From JAXGRD01 sp050946655 (GTDB lineage: Bacteria; Bacillota; Clostridia; Peptostreptococcales; Anaerovoracaceae), in assembly GCA_050946655.1 (NCBI GenBank), contig JBMNVE010000051.1, forward strand, positions 1 through 12,904: DNA of 12,904 bases, written 5' to 3'. The notes below the pieces were generated by a model that was given only the letters and a program-made list of their open reading frames with translations, was not told the DNA's origin and made no database searches. A program made the translations under genes and the position numbers. Below, one piece after another: positions 6,992-12,904 of the stretch. Position 1 is the stretch's first letter, and every line of letters begins with the position of its first letter.

Positions 6992-9900
6992 ATGAGTACA
7001 ACAAGAAGACGCATTTGGATCCCCGGGATCCTTGCATTACTTCTGGTGCTTTCACTGATCCCCAGCCTTTCATTTGCCGATGACGAGGTGGAGTGGTGGA
7101 ACTTTAGGAACAACTACGAAAACAACGGGGTCACCGACAGGGCAACGCCCAATGACGCAAAAATAGCAAGCCTAAAATGGGGCGTTAAAGTGGGGACCGG
7201 ATGGGGGGCATCACCCACACCGCCGGTTATCGTCAATGGAAGCCCTTATGTGGGAGCCGGAAACAAAATTTATAAGTTGGACAGGGAAACAGGAGAAATC
7301 CTTCAGACCAGTGACGAAATGGTGGGGTATGTGGGCTATGCCATGAACCCCATCGTCTATGCCGAAGGTGTGTTTTATGTCCAAGTGGGAAACGGCACCA
7401 TTCAAGCCATGGATGCCACTACCTTGAAGCCCCTTTGGTCCACGAAAAAACTGGGAGGACAGACCATCAGTCCCATTGCTTATCGACAGATCGATGGGAA
7501 GGGTTACCTCTATTTAGGCACATGGACCGGTGAAAGCAGAGACGGCACCTTCTTTGCCGTTACCACGACCGACGAAGACCCAGGCAGGGGAGACGAAGTA
7601 AAGGATCCGGTCTGGACCTTCGTTCCTGCTGAGGATGATTCCGCCTTGGCCGATCACCCCAAGAAAAACAGAGGATTTTATTGGGCGGGAGCCTATGCCA
7701 CCGAGAAATATGTTGCGGTAGGGTCCGATGACGGGACCAGTGAAGGAGACTACACAGCAAATGCGGTCTTCTACACCTTGAACCCCAAGACAGGGGCCAT
7801 TATCGACCGTCTGGACGGGGTGAAAGGGGATATTCGAACCACTGTGGTTTATGACAACGGTCATCTTTATTTTAGTACCAAGGGTGGTGAACTGTATCGA
7901 GTCCCCGTAGATGAAAACGGGAAGCTGGGTACGGCGGATAAAATACAATTAGGCGGAATGACCACCGCATCTCCGGTAGTCTATAAAAATAAGATCTACA
8001 TTGGTGTGGCAGGGCCGGGAGGCCAGTTTTCCCCTGACGGAGGACATCGCTTTGCGGTGATCAAAAACCTGCCGGGAGAGGCAATGGTGGAAGAGCACGG
8101 TCTTCCCATACCCGGTTATCCCCAGGCAGCGGCCTTGCTGTCTACTGCTTATGAAAACAAAGATTTTAACGGTGACGGAAGTCCCGACGGACGGGTATAT
8201 ATCTACTTTACCTACAATGCCCCTCCGGGAGGATTGTACTATACCTATTACCAGCCGGGGATGACGCAGGCACCGGAAGCTAAGCCTCTGTTTATTCCCC
8301 CTGCAGATATGCAGCAATATTGCATCAGTACCATCTGTGCCGATAAAGACGGCACCATGTACTACAAGAACGATTCCGGCCATATTATGGCCGTGGAGAC
8401 CAACCCGGCGTATCTGGATGGTGCCACCGTCACTCCGGACGTGGGTGAGGCCACCTGGTCCCAAAACTTTGACGGAGGAATCAATCAGTACACGGTTAAA
8501 GTAAAGCCGGAAAACAACAAAGTAAAACTGAACCTGACCATGCCGGAAGGGGCAAATGCTACCGTAAATGAAACCCCATATGTTCCCGCAACAGGTATGG
8601 ACCTGACTTTGGATGGCCAGGGAAGATATGAGGCAGCCATCAAGGTCACCAAGGGCAATCACAGCAGGATCTACACGATCCTCGTGGAGAGGGAGAGCCA
8701 GGTAGCTACGCTCAAATCCTTGAGAGTCAACGGAAGCAATAACTACAGCAGCATGGTATATGATTTGATCCCCGGGTTTAACAAGGATATCCACGAGTAT
8801 TCTACAGCACTGCTTCCCCAAAACAAGGATTTCTACAACGTGTGGCCCGATGGGGAGCACCCGGACGCAAAGGTTCAAGTCTTCCCCGTGAAGAACGTGG
8901 ATACCAGCGATGCATCTGAGTTCATTGAAGAGACGGGAGAGTTTAAGCCAACTGGCGCCAATCAAGGGCATACCAGATATGCAGTTTATGCAGAGGATAA
9001 AAAGCTGGATTCGGAAGTGCTCATTCGTGTCACCTCCGAAAGCGGCCAATTCAGTCAGGAATATAAACTGACCTTGAGCCGTACCGTAAACGTGGCGGAC
9101 GTGGATTTAGAGCCTAAAACAGTGGAAATCGTAAAGGGAGAAACGGCCACGTTGACACCTATATTCAACCCATCCAATGCATCTATCACCGATGTGACAT
9201 GGTCTTCGGCAGATGAAAATATCGCTACCGTGGACAAGGGCGTGGTGACAGGAGTGGCCCACGGCCAGACCACGGTGACAGTGACCACCGTAGATGGAGG
9301 AAAGACGGCCCAAGCAACCATCAAGGTCACATCTCTGGATGATTACAAGACATCGGCAAAAGCCGTCTTAGATGAATATAAGGATCCGGCAGACTACAGG
9401 CCGGAGCAGAAGGTCCAGCTGGCCGCAGCCATTGCAAGCGGAAAGGCGGCAATTGATGAAGCCGGGACCGTGGAAGCCGTTGATGGGGCGGTTTCGGAGG
9501 CCAAGGCTGCCATGGACGAAATCAAGACAGATGCCCAATTGACTGAAGAGGAAGTAGGAGCAGCAGCGGCCGTAGATGAAAAAATCTTGGCCATCGGGGA
9601 AGTCACTCTGAATAGCGAAGAGGCCATTGCAGAGGCAAGAGGGGCTTACGAGGCCTTATCTGAGGGAGCTAAAGCCAAGGTAACCAAGTTAGCAGTGCTG
9701 GAAGCAGCAGAAGAAAAATTGGCTCAGCTGAAAGCGCAGACACTGCAAGAGGCAAAGACGGCAGCCAAGACAGAACTGGACAACTATAAGAATGCCGATG
9801 ACTACAGGCCGGCAGAGAAAATCAAACTGGCAGCAGCCATTTCCGAAGGAAAGGAATCCATCGATGAGGCGACCGATATCCAGGGGGTCAATGATGCGTT

Positions 9901-12730
9901 AACAGCAGCCAAGGCTACCATAGACGAGATCAAGACCGATGACCAACTGTCAGCAGAAGAAGCCCGGGCAGTGGATGAGAAGATCCAGGCCATCGGTGAA
10001 GTGACCCTGGATAGGGAAGAAGCCATTGCAGAAGCCAGAGCCGCCTACGAAGCCCTGACCGATGGAGCTAAAGCCAAGGTGACCAAGCTAGCGGTACTGG
10101 AAGCGGCGGAAGAAAGGCTGGCTCAGCTGAAAGCGGCAGAATTACAAGAGGCGAAAGCAGCGGCCAAGGCCCAGCTGGATAGCTACGATCTGGATGACTA
10201 TCAAGATGCACAAAAAGCTGAAGTGCGTAAAGCCATCGACGATGGAAAGGCCGCCATTGATGCAGCCACAACCGTAGATGGGGTCACCAAGGCGCTGAAC
10301 GATGCCAAAAACGTGATCGGACGCATCCCCACAAAGGCGGATATTCAGCTGGAAAAAGATACGGAAATCACGGTCTATGTGACCATGGCCAAGGACGGAA
10401 CCTTCCTGGTGGGCAAGGATTCCAGTGCCACCGAGCTGGGCGCCGTACCCTTTAAGGTTGGGTATTTCGATCTGAAACAATACGGCTTGGAAAAATACTA
10501 TCGCTATGAGGCGGCTTCCTTCGAAGAAGGCGGAGCATATATCAATGACACCATAGTCAAGAAGCCGACGGTCCTTCATGCGCTGATTCGATTCACCGAA
10601 AAGTACTACTTGAACGGTGAAAAACTGACGGTTCCCTCAGAGGGACTGACGGTGGGCGGAAACGCTACCGGCATGTTCATGAATAAACTCTTTGGGGAAG
10701 ACTACAATATGAACTATTATGTGAACCATAAGTATCCCCTCATGGGTCCAGGATGGGGCGCAACCGCGGATTATATCCTGCTGGAGAATAACGACAAGAT
10801 CAACGTGGGTTGGTTCACCGATCCCAGTTTCTGGATGGAAGGTGCATCATTCATGCATTTTGACGGGGTAGAAAAAACCGTAGAAGTGGGTAAACCGCTT
10901 GATAGCGTGATCAAGGGAACCGGATACGGAGAAAACTACACCACGGTGAGTATAGCTAAGAAAGGAGAATCCATCCTGGTTGATGGCGAGGAAAAGACCA
11001 AATCAGGGGAAGATGGAGAGTTCACCCTCACCTTTGATCAGCCGGGGACCTATTATGTGACCAGCAGTTCTGTTTCACCCAACAATAAATTCCTCGTGCC
11101 GGCGGCAATGAAAGTCACGGTCACCGAAAAATCCATGGATACATTGAAGGAAGAGGCAAAAGCCCAGCTGGATAATCACAAAGATCCTGCCGACTATCGA
11201 GATGCCCAAAAGGCTGAGCTGGCAGGGGCTATCGCAGATGGAAAAGCAGCCATAGACAGTGCCGGGACTCCGGAAGGTATCGACACAGCCGTAGCAGCAG
11301 CCAAGGCAGTCATGGACAAGATCAAGACCGATGCAGAGCTATCCCAGGAAGAGACGGAAGCAGCAGCGGCGGTAGACGAGAAAATCCAGGCCATCGGTGA
11401 GGTGACCCTAGAGAAGAAGGCGGAGATCCAAGCGGCCAGAGGGGCCTATGAGGCTCTTCCCCAGTTAGCGAAAGACAAGGTAACAAAACTAGCCCTTTTG
11501 GAAGCGGCAGAAGCAAAGCTTGCTCAGTTGGAAGCGGCAGAAGCACTGGCCCGGGCCAAGACGGCAGCCAAGGGTGAACTGGATAACTACAAGGATTCTG
11601 CCAACTATCGAGAGGCCCAAAAGGCTGAGCTGGAAGCAGCTATCGCAGAGGGCAAGACAGCCATCGATGAAGCCACCGATGTGGAAGGGGTCAACGCGGC
11701 AGCATCTGCGGCGAAAGCAGTTATGGACGGGATCAAAACCGATGCCGAGCTGTTGCAAGAAGAAGCCCAAGGGGTAGATCAGATGATCGAAGCCATTGGG
11801 GAAGTGACCTTGGAGAAAAAGGCGGAGATCCAGGCAGCCAGAGAGGCCTACGAGGGCCTGGCAGATGGTGCCAAAGCCAAGGTGACCAAGTTGGCGGTTT
11901 TGGAAGCGGCCGAAGCAAAACTTGCTCAGTTGGAAGCGGCCGCTGCTCAGGAAGAGCTTGACAAGGCAGCAGCCAAGGCTGTGGAAGACAAGATCGCGGC
12001 TATCGGCACGGTGGACCTGTCCAAGGAAGAAATCATCGCCAAGGCCAGAGCGGCATTCGATGGTTTGACACCGGCACAGAAGGCCTTTGTCCCCAATGAG
12101 GCCTTGCTGACAGCAGCAGAAGAACGGATTGCTCAGTTGCTTGGAGAGCCGTTGATCCAAATCGATTACGAAAACTCTTCACAGACAAATGAAGCCCACG
12201 CCTTCCTGTGGGTAAAAGGAGAGAGCGAGAAAATCAAAGTTCGCGTCCTTGCCGACTTTGACACCTTCCTGGAAAAAATCGTAGTGGATGGAAAAAACTT
12301 GGATCCAAACAACTACACCGTAAGCGACGGAAGTATTCTCATCCAGTTTGATAGAGGCTATCTAAACGGACTGACCAACGGGGAGCATAAGTTCCAAGTC
12401 TATACAAAGAACGGCTTTGCAGCAGGGACGATCTTGGTTTCCGCAAAAGAACAGCCACCGGTCGATCCGGATGATCCAGGGAATCCGGTAGACCCGGATA
12501 AACCCATAGTGGATCCGGATAAACCGTCAGACAAGCCGTCAGATGGAGGGAAAACCGACGTGGACGGAAAGAGCGACACAGCAAAAGACGGTAAATCATC
12601 CGGCATTAAACCGACCAAGACAGGTGACTCTGCAAGCACCGGGATCATTTGGCTCACAGCACTTTTGGCCTTGGTCCTTTGTGCAGCGGCAGTTGGTCCA
12701 TTGAGGAAGAACCGGAAAACCGATCGATAA
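6992..12730 (+). CDS. Giant multidomain surface protein: beta-propeller, Ig-like, FIVAR-type repeats, DUF4430, sorting tail
   Basis: I start at ATG 6992 because AAGGAG (6981-6986) sits 5 nt upstream; the in-frame ATG at 6974 lacks a good site and would displace the signal peptide. The product has 1912 residues. Order of parts: signal peptide 1-29 (ends SFA); PQQ-type beta-propeller, about 31-475, with blade motifs such as KIYKLDRETGEIL; two cadherin-like beta-sandwich domains (about 485-567 and 572-697); a BIG2 Ig-like domain (about 700-781); alternating helical repeats (789-1115); a DUF4430-like plus Ig-like block (about 1118-1385); more helical repeats (1389-1718); an X2/Ig-like beta domain (about 1722-1822); a Pro/Asp-rich spacer; and PTKTGD (1874-1879) with a hydrophobic helix and a basic tail. 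It is probably wall- or membrane-anchored and long enough to reach beyond the peptidoglycan. It lies 68 nt after the previous gene with no terminator between, and it ends the operon. Confidence 0.93.
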   Translation: MSTTRRRIWIPGILALLLVLSLIPSLSFADDEVEWWNFRNNYENNGVTDRATPNDAKIASLKWGVKVGTGWGASPTPPVIVNGSPYVGAGNKIYKLDRETGEILQTSDEMVGYVGYAMNPIVYAEGVFYVQVGNGTIQAMDATTLKPLWSTKKLGGQTISPIAYRQIDGKGYLYLGTWTGESRDGTFFAVTTTDEDPGRGDEVKDPVWTFVPAEDDSALADHPKKNRGFYWAGAYATEKYVAVGSDDGTSEGDYTANAVFYTLNPKTGAIIDRLDGVKGDIRTTVVYDNGHLYFSTKGGELYRVPVDENGKLGTADKIQLGGMTTASPVVYKNKIYIGVAGPGGQFSPDGGHRFAVIKNLPGEAMVEEHGLPIPGYPQAAALLSTAYENKDFNGDGSPDGRVYIYFTYNAPPGGLYYTYYQPGMTQAPEAKPLFIPPADMQQYCISTICADKDGTMYYKNDSGHIMAVETNPAYLDGATVTPDVGEATWSQNFDGGINQYTVKVKPENNKVKLNLTMPEGANATVNETPYVPATGMDLTLDGQGRYEAAIKVTKGNHSRIYTILVERESQVATLKSLRVNGSNNYSSMVYDLIPGFNKDIHEYSTALLPQNKDFYNVWPDGEHPDAKVQVFPVKNVDTSDASEFIEETGEFKPTGANQGHTRYAVYAEDKKLDSEVLIRVTSESGQFSQEYKLTLSRTVNVADVDLEPKTVEIVKGETATLTPIFNPSNASITDVTWSSADENIATVDKGVVTGVAHGQTTVTVTTVDGGKTAQATIKVTSLDDYKTSAKAVLDEYKDPADYRPEQKVQLAAAIASGKAAIDEAGTVEAVDGAVSEAKAAMDEIKTDAQLTEEEVGAAAAVDEKILAIGEVTLNSEEAIAEARGAYEALSEGAKAKVTKLAVLEAAEEKLAQLKAQTLQEAKTAAKTELDNYKNADDYRPAEKIKLAAAISEGKESIDEATDIQGVNDALTAAKATIDEIKTDDQLSAEEARAVDEKIQAIGEVTLDREEAIAEARAAYEALTDGAKAKVTKLAVLEAAEERLAQLKAAELQEAKAAAKAQLDSYDLDDYQDAQKAEVRKAIDDGKAAIDAATTVDGVTKALNDAKNVIGRIPTKADIQLEKDTEITVYVTMAKDGTFLVGKDSSATELGAVPFKVGYFDLKQYGLEKYYRYEAASFEEGGAYINDTIVKKPTVLHALIRFTEKYYLNGEKLTVPSEGLTVGGNATGMFMNKLFGEDYNMNYYVNHKYPLMGPGWGATADYILLENNDKINVGWFTDPSFWMEGASFMHFDGVEKTVEVGKPLDSVIKGTGYGENYTTVSIAKKGESILVDGEEKTKSGEDGEFTLTFDQPGTYYVTSSSVSPNNKFLVPAAMKVTVTEKSMDTLKEEAKAQLDNHKDPADYRDAQKAELAGAIADGKAAIDSAGTPEGIDTAVAAAKAVMDKIKTDAELSQEETEAAAAVDEKIQAIGEVTLEKKAEIQAARGAYEALPQLAKDKVTKLALLEAAEAKLAQLEAAEALARAKTAAKGELDNYKDSANYREAQKAELEAAIAEGKTAIDEATDVEGVNAAASAAKAVMDGIKTDAELLQEEAQGVDQMIEAIGEVTLEKKAEIQAAREAYEGLADGAKAKVTKLAVLEAAEAKLAQLEAAAAQEELDKAAAKAVEDKIAAIGTVDLSKEEIIAKARAAFDGLTPAQKAFVPNEALLTAAEERIAQLLGEPLIQIDYENSSQTNEAHAFLWVKGESEKIKVRVLADFDTFLEKIVVDGKNLDPNNYTVSDGSILIQFDRGYLNGLTNGEHKFQVYTKNGFAAGTILVSAKEQPPVDPDDPGNPVDPDKPIVDPDKPSDKPSDGGKTDVDGKSDTAKDGKSSGIKPTKTGDSASTGIIWLTALLALVLCAAAVGPLRKNRKTDR
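9356..10330 (+). repeat. First block of alternating helical repeats (A1-B1-A2-B2-A3)
   Basis: Two repeat types alternate within the giant gene. Type A (about 65 residues, FIVAR-like) has the core YKDPADYR, then GKAAIDEA and AK-x-x-x-D-x-IKTD. Type B (about 60-65 residues) has VDEKI-x-AIGEVTL, AR-x-AYEAL and AKVTKLAVLEAAE. The A anchors (the codons for DYR or its equivalent) start at 9392, 9800 and 10196, giving unit lengths of 408 and 396 bp. A1 and A2 are each followed by a B. A3 is not; it runs directly into the DUF4430-like domain. DNA similarity between copies is high, so the array is probably prone to recombination. Confidence 0.88.
11156..12145 (+). repeat. Second block of alternating helical repeats (A4-B3-A5-B4-B5)
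   Basis: The same A and B repeat types resume after the DUF4430-like domain. The A anchors are at 11192 and 11603, 411 bp apart. B3 starts near 11365, B4 near 11773 and B5 near 11960. B5 is the most diverged copy (VEDKIAAIGTVDLSKEEI), consistent with an old terminal repeat, and has no A unit before it. The repeats are Ala-, Glu- and Lys-rich and helical, so they probably form a rod that spaces the functional domains from the cell wall. Confidence 0.87.
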
Positions 12731-12753
12731 GGAACAGGCAATATAGTTATTTC

Positions 12754-12784
12754 AACCGGCAGTCAGTCTGCCGGTTGTTTTTTT
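12754..12784 (+). terminator. Intrinsic terminator of the operon
   Basis: A perfect 9-bp stem AACCGGCAG/CTGCCGGTT with a 5-nt loop (12754-12776) is followed by G and seven T residues (12778-12784). It lies 23 nt after the stop codon of the giant gene and marks the end of the transcription unit. Confidence 0.92.
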
Positions 12785-12819
12785 GTAGCTTTAGCGGAGG
12801 TTCCGACTGACGAAGGAAG

Positions 12820-12904
12820 GAGGAACAATAAACCACCGGCTATGCCGGTGTGATTAAGGAGCTTTAGCTTTAAGCAAAAAACCTCCTGTGTTAGTATAGT
12901 GTGG
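12820..12904 (+). mobile_element. Possible left end of an IS200/IS605-like element (window edge)
   Basis: A compact hairpin CACCGGC-TAT-GCCGGTG (12834-12850) is followed by GGAGCTTTAGCTTTAAGC and AAAAAACCTCCTGTG. IS200/IS605 ends carry subterminal hairpins of this general kind, and their tnpA leaders can fold an ACCTCC-type sequence onto the ribosome binding site. The candidate anti-Shine-Dalgarno ACCTCC is at 12880-12885, but the coding region would lie outside the window. This rests on pattern resemblance only. The hairpin could also be a weak terminator for a gene entering from the right on the - strand, although its T tract is interrupted. Confidence 0.28.

Noticed and set aside
7949..9049. 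366-codon open frame on the - strand inside the giant gene
   Set aside because: It lies wholly antisense to a region with clear beta-propeller and Ig-like coding on the + strand and shows no recognisable domain; it reflects codon bias.
9356..12145. CRISPR-like or noncoding repeat array
   Set aside because: The repeats are in frame, about 400 bp long, diverged at synonymous sites and encode helical protein domains.
11489..12160. 223-codon - strand frame over the helical repeats
   Set aside because: It is antisense to Ala/Glu/Lys-rich repeats, which routinely produce long Cys/Leu/Phe-rich antisense frames.

Overview
The window (about 50% GC by eye) looks like Bacillota, most likely class Clostridia. 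It has strong GGAGG-type ribosome binding sites, a lipoprotein signal, a sortase-type C-terminus, a MoxR/DUF58/transglutaminase-like operon and very large Ig/FIVAR-type surface proteins. The species cannot be named from the sequence.

Layout. Positions 1-141 are an unresolved edge. A strong sigma-A-type promoter (138-166) leads into a cobalamin riboswitch (about 196-352), then a hairpin and an intrinsic terminator (411-434). Next comes a 51-codon reading frame (471-626) with an excellent ribosome binding site. It looks like the stump of a membrane protein, possibly an ECF-transporter S-component. A near-perfect 41-bp palindrome (621-661) sits just before a tightly packed gene run on the + strand: MoxR AAA+ ATPase, DUF58 protein, membrane transglutaminase-like protein, lipoprotein with prenyltransferase/squalene-oxidase-type alpha-alpha repeats, secreted DUF4430 (transcobalamin C-terminal-like) protein, and a 1912-residue surface protein. 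The first five genes are coupled (1-nt gap, 41-nt overlap, 4-nt overlap, 2-nt gap); the giant gene follows after 68 nt. A strong terminator (12754-12784) closes the run. The last 80 or so bases may be the start of an IS200/IS605-like element.

How the genes may work together (inference). Vertebrate B12 carriers such as intrinsic factor and transcobalamin consist of an alpha6-alpha6 barrel plus a small beta domain. Here those two fold types are encoded side by side as separate secreted proteins. A third protein carries a second DUF4430-like domain behind an N-terminal beta-propeller, all downstream of a B12-sensing riboswitch. The window may therefore encode a Gram-positive cell-surface corrinoid capture system. 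The MoxR/DUF58/transglutaminase-like module could assemble or modify these proteins; its transglutaminase-like member has Asp where the catalytic Cys is expected. Direct B12 binding is not shown by the sequence. It is also unresolved whether the riboswitch controls the whole run or only the small leader reading frame.
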